In this document: in pieces, positions 8,235 to 17,083 of the stretch
How the letters are laid out: each line of letters begins with the position of its first letter
Numbering within the stretch: position 1 is the first letter of the stretch
Source of the DNA: SIRX01 sp965214475
GTDB taxonomy: Bacteria; Actinomycetota; Rubrobacteria; Rubrobacterales; Rubrobacteraceae
DNA length: 64,000 nt
Reading direction: 5' to 3'
Assembly (NCBI GenBank): GCA_965214475.1
Contig: OZ243953.1
Span: forward strand, 1,860,001 to 1,924,000
Notes under the pieces: model-generated
Seen by the model: the letters and a program-made list of their open reading frames with translations, nothing else
Databases searched by the model: none
What the model was told of the DNA's origin: nothing
Position numbers and translations under genes: made by a program

Positions 8235-9553
8235 CCTCCGCGATATCTATCAAGAGGGTCGGGAAACGCTACAAGGTTTTTTCGAGCCGTCGGGAACAGC
8301 TCAAGAGTATTCTGGGCGTCGGCAAGAAGAGCGACTATGAGTTTTGGGCACTAAAGGACATAGACCTTGAAGTCGAACCCGGGACTACTCTGGGCATTCT
8401 GGGGCGCAACGGGGCCGGCAAGAGCACCCTGCTCAAGGTAATATCCGGCGTTTCTCAACCCTCGACCGGTACGGTCGAGGTGAACGGTCGGATGGCGGCG
8501 ATCTTCGGCGTCGGCGCAGGGTTCAACCCGGAGTTTACGGGCCGCGAGAACGTTATGTTGAACGGTCTTATTCTGGGCATTGACCATGCGGAGATCCAGG
8601 CCCGGTTCGACGACATAGCAGCCTTCGCCGACATCGGGGAGTTCATGGACCTGCCGGTCAGAACATATTCGAGCGGGATGCGTTCGCGACTAGGTTTCGC
8701 GGTCGCGGTCAACGTGGAGCCGGAAGTTCTGGTAATAGACGAGGCGCTCTCGGCCGGGGATCAGGCGTTCAAGAAAAAGGCGATTCAGAGGATGTACGAC
8801 CTGCGGGACTCGGGCACCACGGTCTTGTTCGTTTCGCACAGCATGGGAATGGTCAAGAAGTTCTGTACGGACGCCATACTGATCCACCAGGGGCAACTGA
8901 TAGCCTCCGGAACCCCCGACGAGGTGGCAGATCAGTACCAGGAGATCGTCTCTAGCGCACAGGCGAAGTACAGCCGGTCCGCTAAACAAGACGCCGAACT
9001 GGACGAGATGCTGGACCACGAGGAGGAAGAGGACCTCGGTAACGTATCCCGCGGGAAAGAGCGCGCATCAGACTCCCACGTCAACCGGGAACCGGGAGAA
9101 GCCGAAATTCAAGATATAGAATTGCTCGACGAGAACAAGAATGTCGTCACCGAAATACCCTCGGGCTCCGCGCTTACCGTGCGGACGTACCTGCGGTATG
9201 TCGACACCCTGGAAGATAGCGTCCTGAAGCTCAATTTGTATAGCAAGAAGTACAGAGTAGACGTATTTGCAACGAATACACTCCGAGAAGAGATCTCGCT
9301 CGGCCCCAGAGAGAAAGGCGATCAGGTTGCGGTGGACTTTAGGCTCGAAACGCCGCTTAAAGTCGGCGCTTACGTCGCAACCGTGACCGTCTCCGATCCC
9401 CAGGTAGAGGGATCATTCCTGGACCAGGAGAAATCTACCTTCAGGATCACCCGTCCAACAAACGGTCATCCGGTTCAAGAGCTCGTGGAGTTGCCCGTCG
9501 CGGTGAAAGTCCACGAACGGGAGGAACAGCAAAGCCCGAGCTATTTCGCCTGA
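8231..9553 (+). CDS. wzt: ABC polysaccharide exporter, ATP-binding subunit with carbohydrate-binding C-terminus (Wzt-like)
   Basis: A 440-residue ATPase. It has Walker A (GRNGAGKST, about residues 58-66), the signature YSSGMRSRLGFA, Walker B (LVIDEAL) and the H-loop SHSM. The last ~150 residues, after an acidic linker (LDEMLDHEEEEDLG), form a beta-rich extension (EIQDIELLDENKNVVTE onwards) like the Wzt-C domain that in O9a-type systems recognises the chain end before export. This implies that the polymer is finished in the cytoplasm, perhaps with a terminal modification that could include sulfate or methyl groups. The gene starts with ATG overlapping the permease stop. Confidence 0.93.
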   Translation: MTSAISIKRVGKRYKVFSSRREQLKSILGVGKKSDYEFWALKDIDLEVEPGTTLGILGRNGAGKSTLLKVISGVSQPSTGTVEVNGRMAAIFGVGAGFNPEFTGRENVMLNGLILGIDHAEIQARFDDIAAFADIGEFMDLPVRTYSSGMRSRLGFAVAVNVEPEVLVIDEALSAGDQAFKKKAIQRMYDLRDSGTTVLFVSHSMGMVKKFCTDAILIHQGQLIASGTPDEVADQYQEIVSSAQAKYSRSAKQDAELDEMLDHEEEEDLGNVSRGKERASDSHVNREPGEAEIQDIELLDENKNVVTEIPSGSALTVRTYLRYVDTLEDSVLKLNLYSKKYRVDVFATNTLREEISLGPREKGDQVAVDFRLETPLKVGAYVATVTVSDPQVEGSFLDQEKSTFRITRPTNGHPVQELVELPVAVKVHEREEQQSPSYFA

Positions 9554-9557
9554 AGGC

Positions 9558-10571
9558 GTGGTTACCCGTATCACGGTCGTTGTTCCCAACTGGAACGGTG
9601 AGAGGTTTCTGAAGACTTGCCTGGGGTCACTCCAGAAGCAGACCTTCGAAGATTTTGAAACAGTGTTAGTAGACAATGGTTCTATGGATAGCTCTTTAGA
9701 ACTGATATCTCACAATTTCCCGGAGGTCGAAGTCGTTTCGATGGAAGAGAATCAAGGCTTCTCTGCGGCGGTGAACGCCGGCATCCGGGCCTCGAACACA
9801 GGGCTGGTGGCACTCCTGAACAACGATACGGAGCAGGACGCCGGGTGGCTCGAAGCCTTTGTGAAAGCTGCCGATGCTCACCCAGAGGCGGGGTTTTTCG
9901 CGAGTAAGCTGGTGGACTTCCAAGATCACCGCATTCTGGACGGCGCGAGCGACGCGCTTCGTCAAAGCGGTCTGCCCTATCGCGTCGGGCACGGCGAGAG
10001 GGACCGGGGACAGTACGAAAAGCCCGGCTACGTCTTCGGAGCGTGCGCGGCGGCGGCTCTTTATCGGCGGGATATGCTGGAGGAGATCGGGCTCTTCGAT
10101 GAAGATTTCTTCGCCTACTGTGAGGACGGAGATCTGAGCTTCCGGGCGCAACTAGCCGGCTACCGGTGTTTGTACGTTCCGGAAGCCGTCGTCTACCATA
10201 TCGGCAGCGCCTCAACCGGCGGCAAGCGGAGCCCGACCGCGACCCGGCTCGGCACCCGCAATGGCCTCTGGCTCCTGGTAAAGAACCTGCCGTCACCGCT
10301 GGTCCCGGCTTTTCTGCCGTTCTTCGTGTTGGGACAGCTCTCGCGCCTGGTCGTCACGGGTGCCTCGGGGGTGTGGCGGGCACACCTTACGGGGCTTGTG
10401 GAGGCGATCCGGCTTCTTCCTCTAATGCTTCGCAAGCGCCGCGAAGTTCAGGAAAGCCGCCAGGTTTCCATAGCTTACATTCGGGGGCTCCTGCGAGAGT
10501 CCTCGCGGGCGGCTAGGATTAGCCTGATCCGCCGCCTCAAAGACCAACTGCTAGAAAGGCTAGAACATTGA
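9558..10571 (+). CDS. Glycosyltransferase family 2 (rhamnosyltransferase-like)
   Basis: A 337-residue GT2. It has VVVPNWNGERFLKTCL and FETVLVDNGSMDSS at the N-terminus, GLVALLNNDTEQDAGWL with the metal-binding acidic cluster at about 83-99, and FGACAAAALYRRDMLEEIGLFDEDFFAYCEDGDLSFR, the hallmark E-D-x-D-L region of WbbL/RfbF-like rhamnosyltransferases. The C-terminus (about 225-337) is hydrophobic, then basic, and probably binds the membrane. It starts with GTG 4 nt after the Wzt stop and overlaps the next GT2 gene by 4 nt (TTGA). With rfbA/rfbC nearby, dTDP-rhamnose is a plausible donor, but this is inference. Confidence 0.88.
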   Translation: MVTRITVVVPNWNGERFLKTCLGSLQKQTFEDFETVLVDNGSMDSSLELISHNFPEVEVVSMEENQGFSAAVNAGIRASNTGLVALLNNDTEQDAGWLEAFVKAADAHPEAGFFASKLVDFQDHRILDGASDALRQSGLPYRVGHGERDRGQYEKPGYVFGACAAAALYRRDMLEEIGLFDEDFFAYCEDGDLSFRAQLAGYRCLYVPEAVVYHIGSASTGGKRSPTATRLGTRNGLWLLVKNLPSPLVPAFLPFFVLGQLSRLVVTGASGVWRAHLTGLVEAIRLLPLMLRKRREVQESRQVSIAYIRGLLRESSRAARISLIRRLKDQLLERLEH

Positions 10572-11401
10572 AGTTCTCGGCCGTTATAGTCAACTACGAC
10601 TCGTGGCCGCACACGCTAAAGTGCGTAGCTGCGCTCCTCGGAACAAAGCACGAAGATTTGGAGATACTGGTGGTGGACAACGAAGGTGGTCCGGCACCGG
10701 AGCTTCCCCAAGACGTGGTCCTGATCCAAAATCCTTCCAACGAGGGTTTCGCCCGCGCCTGTAACCAGGGCATCGAAGCATCGGCCGGCGACTGCATAGT
10801 CCTCATAAACCCCGACACGCTCGTCGATCGGAACTTTCTGGGGCTCCTGGAGGAATTCTTCGATACGGAGCCGAAAGCCGGAATAGCGGGACCGAGGATC
10901 ATCGACGGCAACGGTAATCTCCAGCTCTCGGCCCGCAAAGAGGTGGGCTTTATCTCGGGTCTGTTGGGGCGCACTTCTTTCTTGACCCGAGCCTTTTCAG
11001 GAAGCACGCTGGTCCAGCGTATGTTTCCCGCCGCCGGTACACCCGGCAAACCTACACAGGTTGACTGGGTATCCGGCGCTTGCCTGGCCGTCCGGCGTGG
11101 CACCCTGGAGGAGATCGGGAGCCTGGACGAGCGCTTTTTTATGTACTTCGAAGACGCCGACTTCTGTCGCCGCTCCCGCGAGGCCGGCTGGCCAGTCTAT
11201 TACCTGCCCCGGGTAGAGGTTTTACATCTCACGGGCGCCAGCAGCCGTAGCAGATGGCGGGCTATCTGGCTACTACACAAAAGCGCCTTTCTCTACCACC
11301 GGAAACACGGCCCGCACGGGCCGCTCGGTGTGTACAGCGCTTTGGTGTTTCTGGGCCTCTGCGCCCGGGCCACGGTAAAGCTCGCCGCTACCCTGAAGTG
11401 A
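10568..11401 (+). CDS. Glycosyltransferase family 2
   Basis: A 277-residue GT2 with SAVIVNYDSWPHTLKCVAAL, LEILVVDNEG and CIVLINPDTLVDRNFL (acidic motif near residue 80). WVSGACLAVRRGTLEEIGSLDE and FFMYFEDADFCRR follow, and are the acceptor and catalytic-base regions of rhamnosyltransferase-like GT2 enzymes. It lacks the long membrane tail of its neighbour. The TTG start overlaps the previous stop, so it is the last gene of the wzm-wzt-GT2-GT2 operon. It converges on a minus-strand sulfotransferase, 4 nt away. Confidence 0.88.
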   Translation: MKFSAVIVNYDSWPHTLKCVAALLGTKHEDLEILVVDNEGGPAPELPQDVVLIQNPSNEGFARACNQGIEASAGDCIVLINPDTLVDRNFLGLLEEFFDTEPKAGIAGPRIIDGNGNLQLSARKEVGFISGLLGRTSFLTRAFSGSTLVQRMFPAAGTPGKPTQVDWVSGACLAVRRGTLEEIGSLDERFFMYFEDADFCRRSREAGWPVYYLPRVEVLHLTGASSRSRWRAIWLLHKSAFLYHRKHGPHGPLGVYSALVFLGLCARATVKLAATLK

Positions 11402-11405
11402 TCTC

Positions 11406-12155
11406 TTACTGCGAGACCAACAGTTGGTATACGGTTTGCGCCTCGAAGACCAGCCGTCGCAGGCGCGGGGCTTCGAGCTCGTGGCGCACCTCGCGCTTCA
11501 TCTTCTCCCGGGCTTCGGAGGGACGCGAGATCCTGGCCTCCAGAGATGCTTCGGCGTTTCCCTTCCGATAGCCACGTTCCATACGGCTAAACACCCTTTC
11601 TACCTTCTTTTTGCTGTGCCGGAAAGGCAGAAAAGTAGTTCCGAACCTCTCGTTGATGCGTTCTATGACCGTCCCGTAGTCGCTGGTTACCTCTTCGAAG
11701 GTGCCAAGAACAAAGCTGTCCCGGTACTCTGCGACGGATTCGTAGAACGAGATATAGTGCTTGAGGGCCTGTTCGACAGAGATCGGGTCGCGCACGACGA
11801 AAGAGAGTACGGCGTCTTTCGGGTCTCGTATGAGAACCAGGGCCGGTACATTCAGGCGGGAGGCCCGGATCACCTGCGCCGGGGCGTGGAGATTGTGTGC
11901 GATGCGCATCTTTTCCCGCTGCGCTTGTCGAAAGGCTATGACGGCGAAAGTGTTCGCCGAACGAGGAAACCCCTCGATAACGAGTTGCGTCTCTGGACCC
12001 ACCACCTGGGCAGAATTTTTCCGGGCGAGCTTGTGAAGAGCGTAGAAAACCGCAGGATAGCGCCCGGCGTGCAACTGTACCCGCTTCTCCAAACTATAAA
12101 GTGCAGAAGGCTGTTTTCCGTCGGGGCGCGGTGTCTTTCTATCGAAGATCTTCAC
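11406..12155 (-). CDS. Sulfotransferase family protein (second, shorter)
   Basis: A 249-residue protein. The putative PAPS loop is EGFPRSANTFAV at about residues 61-72, and VLIRDPKDAVLSFVVRDP matches the 3'-phosphate-binding segment. The next region (VEQALKHYISFYESV, then VLGTFEEVTSDYGTVI) is arranged as in bacterial sulfotransferases. It differs from the larger enzyme at 1538-2593 and probably uses another acceptor. The GTG start lies 63 nt downstream of rfbC on the same strand, so it is likely cotranscribed with the dTDP-sugar genes. It supports a sulfated polymer in this cluster. Confidence 0.8.
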   Translation of the reverse strand: MKIFDRKTPRPDGKQPSALYSLEKRVQLHAGRYPAVFYALHKLARKNSAQVVGPETQLVIEGFPRSANTFAVIAFRQAQREKMRIAHNLHAPAQVIRASRLNVPALVLIRDPKDAVLSFVVRDPISVEQALKHYISFYESVAEYRDSFVLGTFEEVTSDYGTVIERINERFGTTFLPFRHSKKKVERVFSRMERGYRKGNAEASLEARISRPSEAREKMKREVRHELEAPRLRRLVFEAQTVYQLLVSQ

Positions 12156-12218
12156 AAACCACTACTCTTGAAAGAGCGTCCGGTTACCACAAGCGCAAAG
12201 GGGGGTCACGAAGCCGTC

Positions 12219-12776
12219 CTACCCTTTATAGCCGGGCAGCCGATCGGCGGGCATCTCCGAAAGCGGCGGCGCGTTTCCGTCCTTTTCCGAGAGGATGGGA
12301 CGCTCTATAGGCCACTCTATCCCGATCTCCGAGTCGTTCCACAGCACACTGCCTTCGGCTTGTCCGTTGTAGCGGTCCGTGCATTTGTAGGCGAAGAGCG
12401 CCGCGTCGCTCAAGACGACGAATCCGTGAGCGAAACCTTCTGGAACGTAGAACTGGCGTTTGTTCTCGGCCGAGAGAGTAGTTCCGGTCCACTCACCGAA
12501 GTGTGGGGAGCCGGCCCGGATATCCACCGCCACGTCAAATACTTCGCCCGACAGGACGTAGACGAGCTTGCCCTGTTGGTTCGGGTTCTGGAAATGGAGG
12601 CCTCGCAGTACGCCGTGCCGGGAATACGATAAGTTGTCCTGGACGAACGCTACCGGCAGCCCGGCTTCCCGGTAGCGAGCCTCGTTCCAAGTCTCCATAA
12701 AAAACCCGCGCTCGTCGCCGAAGACCTTCGGTTCGATCACGAACACGCCCGGGAGTTTTGTCCCGGTCACTTCCAC
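12219..12776 (-). CDS. rfbC: dTDP-4-dehydrorhamnose 3,5-epimerase
   Basis: The protein makes dTDP-4-keto-L-rhamnose in the dTDP-L-rhamnose pathway. I choose the GTG at 12776, giving 185 residues, because the N-terminus then lines up with known RfbC proteins (VFVIEPKVFGDERGFFMETW). The cupin core shows FVQDNLSYSRHGVLRGLHFQ with the catalytic His, and later YVPEGFAHGFVVLSD. A longer in-frame extension to 12845 is possible but would lie wholly inside rfbA. The start overlaps the rfbA stop codon by 10 nt and has a purine-rich site (CGGAG) just upstream. rfbB and rfbD are not in the window. Confidence 0.93.
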   Translation of the reverse strand: MEVTGTKLPGVFVIEPKVFGDERGFFMETWNEARYREAGLPVAFVQDNLSYSRHGVLRGLHFQNPNQQGKLVYVLSGEVFDVAVDIRAGSPHFGEWTGTTLSAENKRQFYVPEGFAHGFVVLSDAALFAYKCTDRYNGQAEGSVLWNDSEIGIEWPIERPILSEKDGNAPPLSEMPADRLPGYKG

Positions 12777-13669
12777 AGCCGGCTCCGTTCCTCCTCTACG
12801 AGTTCCATCAGGTATTGTCCATAGCCATTTTTCTCCATCGGCCACGCCAGACGCTCTACCTGCCCAGCGTCAATGTAGCCCATGCGATAGGAGATCTCCT
12901 CCGGGCAAGACACCTTGAGCCCCTGCCGCTGCTCGATCGTCTCGATAAAATTGGTCGCCTGCTGCAGCGACTCATGGGTCCCCGTATCCAGCCACGCCAT
13001 ACCCCGGCCCATCATCTCGACCCAGAGTTGCTCTCGCCCCAAGTACTCAATGTTGACGTCCGTTATCTCCAACTCGCCCCTCGGCGACGGCTCCAAGTTG
13101 GCAGCTATGTCCAAAACCTGATTGTCGTAGAAATATAATCCCGTTACGGCATAGTGGGAACGGGGAGTTTCGGGTTTCTCTTCGATGCTGAGCGCGCTCC
13201 CGTCCCCGTCGAACTCGACGACGCCGTAGCGCTCCGGATCTCGCACATAGTAGCCGAATACCGTCGCGCCCTCCTCCTGGGCAGCGGTCCGCTGGAGGGT
13301 CTGGCTGAACCCCTGTCCGTAGAAGATGTTGTCGCCGAGCACCAGCGCAACCGAGTCGTTGCCGACGAACTCTTGCCCGATGATAAACGCCTGGGCGAGC
13401 CCCTCGGGTTCTTTCTGAACAGCGTACTCCAGGTTGAGACCCCACTGGGAGCCATCGGAGAGTAGCTGCTCGAAGCGAGGCAGGTCTTCGGGGGTAGAGA
13501 TCAATAAAATGTCCCGTATGCCGGCTAACATAAGAGTCGAGAGCGGGTAGTAGATCAGGGGCTTGTCGTAGATCGGCAACAGTTGCTTACTAACCACGTG
13601 GGTTAGCGGATACAAACGGGTGCCGGAGCCTCCAGCCAGGATGATCCCTTTTCTGTCGTTACCGAGCAT
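12767..13669 (-). CDS. rfbA: Glucose-1-phosphate thymidylyltransferase
   Basis: This catalyses dTTP + glucose-1-phosphate to dTDP-glucose, the first step to dTDP-rhamnose and other deoxysugars. The nucleotide-binding motif is KGIILAGGSGTRLYPLT, followed by SKQLLPIYDKPLIYYPLSTLM. Further in, LVLGDNIFYGQG, EEKPETPRSHYAVTGLYFYD and the C-terminal WLDTGTHESL are all diagnostic. With the ATG at 13669 the protein has 300 residues, close to the usual ~290; the frame is open to 13828, and a TTG five codons upstream is an alternative, since neither has a strong ribosome binding site. It is first in an operon with rfbC and a sulfotransferase. Confidence 0.93.
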   Translation of the reverse strand: MLGNDRKGIILAGGSGTRLYPLTHVVSKQLLPIYDKPLIYYPLSTLMLAGIRDILLISTPEDLPRFEQLLSDGSQWGLNLEYAVQKEPEGLAQAFIIGQEFVGNDSVALVLGDNIFYGQGFSQTLQRTAAQEEGATVFGYYVRDPERYGVVEFDGDGSALSIEEKPETPRSHYAVTGLYFYDNQVLDIAANLEPSPRGELEITDVNIEYLGREQLWVEMMGRGMAWLDTGTHESLQQATNFIETIEQRQGLKVSCPEEISYRMGYIDAGQVERLAWPMEKNGYGQYLMELVEEERSRLWK

Positions 13670-13834
13670 TGCTTTAGTCAACCATACAACGCCCCCGAAG
13701 GCCACAGCGACGAACCGTTGGTCGCTGTTCCTATTGGTGTCATGAAATATACTGATCGGCGTGATCTTCGAGGTACTTACCCCTAGCGCAACGAGAACCT
13801 CGATCCAAGTCCCCGATGGAGGTCTCAAGCAACG

Positions 13835-16800
13835 TTGAAGCCTGGCCCTTCGAAAACCGGAGATGAGGATACTCAGGAGCTGCCCGGCTCACGCAGGCCC
13901 ACACGCCGAAAACTTCGCAATAGTTCCCGCCGGTCCGGTCTTCTCCGTAATCCGGAGGCACTGGCACTACTCCTGGCCCTGATCTCCTTGATCGTCCTCG
14001 TACCTTTGCGGGGAGTACTTTCGCCGGTTCCGGTGCTGCTCATGCTGGCAACTTTCGTGCTGTTCCTGATCCCCGGTTTTCTGCTCTCTCGTTTTGTGAC
14101 TGACGAAAGCCTTTCAGACACAGGATGGCTACCCGTGACTTTCGTGCTGAGCACAAGCCTCTTCGGTCTCGCCGCGGTTCCTTTCCTCGTGCTGCACCGG
14201 AGCTTCGGCGAATATTTAGGGGCATGCGGAGTGATACTTATGGTGTTTCTGATCCTGGCAGCCGTTAGAGTTTTTAGAGGAGTAACGGGGGACACGTATA
14301 CCTCCGGGCAAGGAAGTGAGGAGTTATGGACCAGGCTAATGTGGGTGCCGCTCGCGATTTTTGGGGCCGCCCTCGGCTACACGTCCTCGCGGGTGGTGCC
14401 GGAACCCAACGAGGATAACTGGGCCTATCTGGCGTACGTGCAGGAGTTTCGGAATGCAGAGAATCTGGGACGATTAAATCCTTTCTACGGTACCGAAATC
14501 CAGGGAATCTCGCGCCTGACGCTCAACGGATGGCTCATGGTACAGGCAGCCTTCTCCAAGGTCTCCAGCATAGATCCCGTAGACATCGCCTCCACATATC
14601 TGCCCCCCGCGCTGATCTTGGTGTCGCTTTTGGCGTTCTACTGGTTGGCCCTGACGCTTTTCAAGAGTAGAGGTGCGGCGCTGTTGACCGGCTCCCTGTA
14701 CGGGATATTTCTGCTCTTCTACCTGGACGCCACACCGGTCTCCTTCGGGGGGAACTTCGTGCGGCGCGTGTTGGAGGACAAGTTCGCCGCCCAGTACCTG
14801 ATGTTCCCCGTAGCGCTTGGCCTGGCAGTATTGTTTCTGAGAGATAGGGGTTGGCTGAGGTTGGGCATGTTCGCTTTTGTTTTCTGGGCGACCGGCATAG
14901 TTCATCCTATGGTCATGGGGATACTCGGCCTGGGGGTCGCGGCGTTCGGGGCCACGCATCTGGCGGTCAACTTGAGGAATCGGGAAGCCTGGAATGGAGT
15001 ATTGGCACTAGGCGCCGTGGTCTTCTTCACGCTGGTTCCTCCGGCCGTCTACCTGCTGATAACGGACAACCCCTTGCTCTCGAAGCTGGATGTTCTGGAT
15101 CCCGCACTGATAGAGAATCGGTTGCGCGTTTGGCAGGACCAGAAGCGGCTCCTGATTCTGGGCGAAGGCTCTTACACAATGCATCCTTCGCTAATCCTCA
15201 ACCCGATCATAGCCGCATCTTACCTGGTAGGTGTGCCGTTCCTGATCTGGCATGTGGGGCGTTCTCTGGCGGCCCAGTTGCTGCTCGGCGTGCTGTTGTT
15301 CTTCGCGGTTTTGGTCTACTTTCCGCCGCTCGCGAGCTTCGCCGGAGAGTTCGTGCGTCCGTGGTTGATCTACCGCCTGGCCTGGCCTATCCCACTGGCC
15401 GCCCTTCTTACCATCGGATGGATGGCCTGGGAGCTTCTCGGATACCTGGTCCGCAGGTTCGACCGGCTGGCATCAGTGCGTGGTGCAACGCCTATCCTGG
15501 CCTTGACCCTGATAGTTTTGCTAACCGCAGCCGCCACACCCCGGGCAATGGCCGGCATTCAGACCCTAAATTCTGTAGACGAAACATCTCAGGACACTGC
15601 TTCCTGCGTAGACCCCGCTTTCGAACGAATGCGAGAGACGGCAGAGGTCGGGAGCGTGGTGCTCGCCCCGGAGGTGGAAAACAGTTGCGTACCGGCGTAC
15701 TCGTCTCTTACCAACGTGGTCAGCTACAGGGATCAATTCCTAGGGGGTAGCGCCTCCGGCGAAACAGACTCAGCGGAGGAAGGCGGCGCCTCGCGCAAAG
15801 CTCAGGCCGTCCGGGACTTCTTCGGCGCCTCCACAGTGAGTTCTGCCATGATCAAGACCCTCCAGAGATACGAAGTAGATTACGTCCCGCTCCCCGCTAA
15901 CTCCCCGCTCAACATCCAGCTCGGACACTTGCCAGGCTTCACGGCCCTGGACACCCCGGGAGAGCGTTACCGACTCTACGGTGTAAACAGAGATGCCCTC
16001 TTCGCTACCCAAACCGTGGCCGCAAACGACGCGTTGCAGAACGAAGACCCGTACTCCGCCATTGACATCTACAACGCAGCCCAGTCCGGAGATCCCAACG
16101 AGACTGTACTGGCCTACACAGGGCTCGGGTTGGCCTACGATATGCTGGACTCGCCTTCGGAGGCCGCGACTTACTACGAGCAAGCCATTGACCTGGCCCC
16201 CCAGGAACCATCTCTTTATTCTCTCCTCTCCAAAGCTTACAATGCAGCCGAAGAATACTCTTACGCTGCCCAGGCTTTGCAGAGCGGCATAAACCGCATT
16301 TCCAGAGACGTTGGGCTTCGCACCCAGCTTTCTTCACTCCTGACCTTCCGGGATACCGGGGTCGCCATCGAGACGCGGCGTGCGGTCGTGAAACAGTTTC
16401 CGGAGGTGCCTTCTTACCGCGTCGAGCTCGGCAAAGTGCTGGCTATAAGCGGCGAGGGAGCGGCCGCCGACCAGCAATTCGAGGCAGCGATCCGTCAGAA
16501 TCCACTCTCCCCGTTGCTACGGGCCGATGCGGCGTTGGCGAACCAACTAGCAGGCCGAAACGAAGCAGCGTTGCGATACTATGAGCAGGCGCTGAATCTG
16601 GAGCCTGACAGTCCTCAGTACAATCTTAACGTGGGCAAGATGTATGCCGGGCTCTCTACCGAGAACGGCCGCAACGAAGAATACTTCCAGCGTGCCGAGA
16701 AACACCTCGAAAGGGCGTCCGAACTAGAACCCCGTCCCGAGCGGATGGACGTTCGGACCACGGCCTGGAGCAGCTTGGGAGATCTTTACGCCAGTTGGGA

Positions 16801-16903
16801 CCGAAAAGAGCAAGCGATAGAAGCTTATGAGAAAGCCCTAGAGATAGAACCCGGACTGCCGCAGGCCCAACAGAGTTTAGAAGAATTGCGCCAGGTTCAG
16901 TAA
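13835..16903 (+). CDS. Large polytopic membrane protein (GT-C-like) with C-terminal TPR repeats
   Basis: A 1022-residue protein. After a basic, Arg-rich cytoplasmic start (residues 1-40) there are about 12 hydrophobic helices up to ~560. An acidic loop early in this part (VPEPNEDNWAYLAYVQEF, ~190-207) recalls the first external loop of GT-C membrane glycosyltransferases that use polyprenyl-phosphate sugars. Residues ~570-720 are extracytoplasmic. The end holds tandem TPR units (for example AYTGLGLAYDMLDSPSEAA near 755 and AWSSLGDLYASWDRKEQAI near 980). The start is TTG, 165 nt from the divergent rfbA. It probably transfers sugars to, or ligates, the exported polymer. The function is inferred from topology; I cannot name a family. 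Confidence 0.7.
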   Translation: MKPGPSKTGDEDTQELPGSRRPTRRKLRNSSRRSGLLRNPEALALLLALISLIVLVPLRGVLSPVPVLLMLATFVLFLIPGFLLSRFVTDESLSDTGWLPVTFVLSTSLFGLAAVPFLVLHRSFGEYLGACGVILMVFLILAAVRVFRGVTGDTYTSGQGSEELWTRLMWVPLAIFGAALGYTSSRVVPEPNEDNWAYLAYVQEFRNAENLGRLNPFYGTEIQGISRLTLNGWLMVQAAFSKVSSIDPVDIASTYLPPALILVSLLAFYWLALTLFKSRGAALLTGSLYGIFLLFYLDATPVSFGGNFVRRVLEDKFAAQYLMFPVALGLAVLFLRDRGWLRLGMFAFVFWATGIVHPMVMGILGLGVAAFGATHLAVNLRNREAWNGVLALGAVVFFTLVPPAVYLLITDNPLLSKLDVLDPALIENRLRVWQDQKRLLILGEGSYTMHPSLILNPIIAASYLVGVPFLIWHVGRSLAAQLLLGVLLFFAVLVYFPPLASFAGEFVRPWLIYRLAWPIPLAALLTIGWMAWELLGYLVRRFDRLASVRGATPILALTLIVLLTAAATPRAMAGIQTLNSVDETSQDTASCVDPAFERMRETAEVGSVVLAPEVENSCVPAYSSLTNVVSYRDQFLGGSASGETDSAEEGGASRKAQAVRDFFGASTVSSAMIKTLQRYEVDYVPLPANSPLNIQLGHLPGFTALDTPGERYRLYGVNRDALFATQTVAANDALQNEDPYSAIDIYNAAQSGDPNETVLAYTGLGLAYDMLDSPSEAATYYEQAIDLAPQEPSLYSLLSKAYNAAEEYSYAAQALQSGINRISRDVGLRTQLSSLLTFRDTGVAIETRRAVVKQFPEVPSYRVELGKVLAISGEGAAADQQFEAAIRQNPLSPLLRADAALANQLAGRNEAALRYYEQALNLEPDSPQYNLNVGKMYAGLSTENGRNEEYFQRAEKHLERASELEPRPERMDVRTTAWSSLGDLYASWDRKEQAIEAYEKALEIEPGLPQAQQSLEELRQVQ

Positions 16904-17029
16904 GCTCCAACAAACAAAAGCTTCTCTAAACTGGGGAACTTCTTGAAACAGAGGTCGCGGGCGTGGTAATTTCCCTGCACTGTGAGATCTCTTCATATCT
17001 TCTATTGTGCCGCGCGAACTACCGGGCCT

Positions 17030-17045
17030 CGAACCTCCGGGTTCG
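17030..17045 (+). other. Stem-loop upstream of thrC
   Basis: CGAACC-TCCG-GGTTCG forms a perfect 6-bp stem with a 4-nt loop in the 180-nt gap before thrC. It lacks a following T tract, so it is not a standard terminator. It might affect the thrCB leader, but I see no leader peptide with Thr codons nearby. Confidence 0.3.
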
Positions 17046-17083
17046 TTCGTTAGGCTACCGTTTCCCCAAGAAAGGCATGGTTC

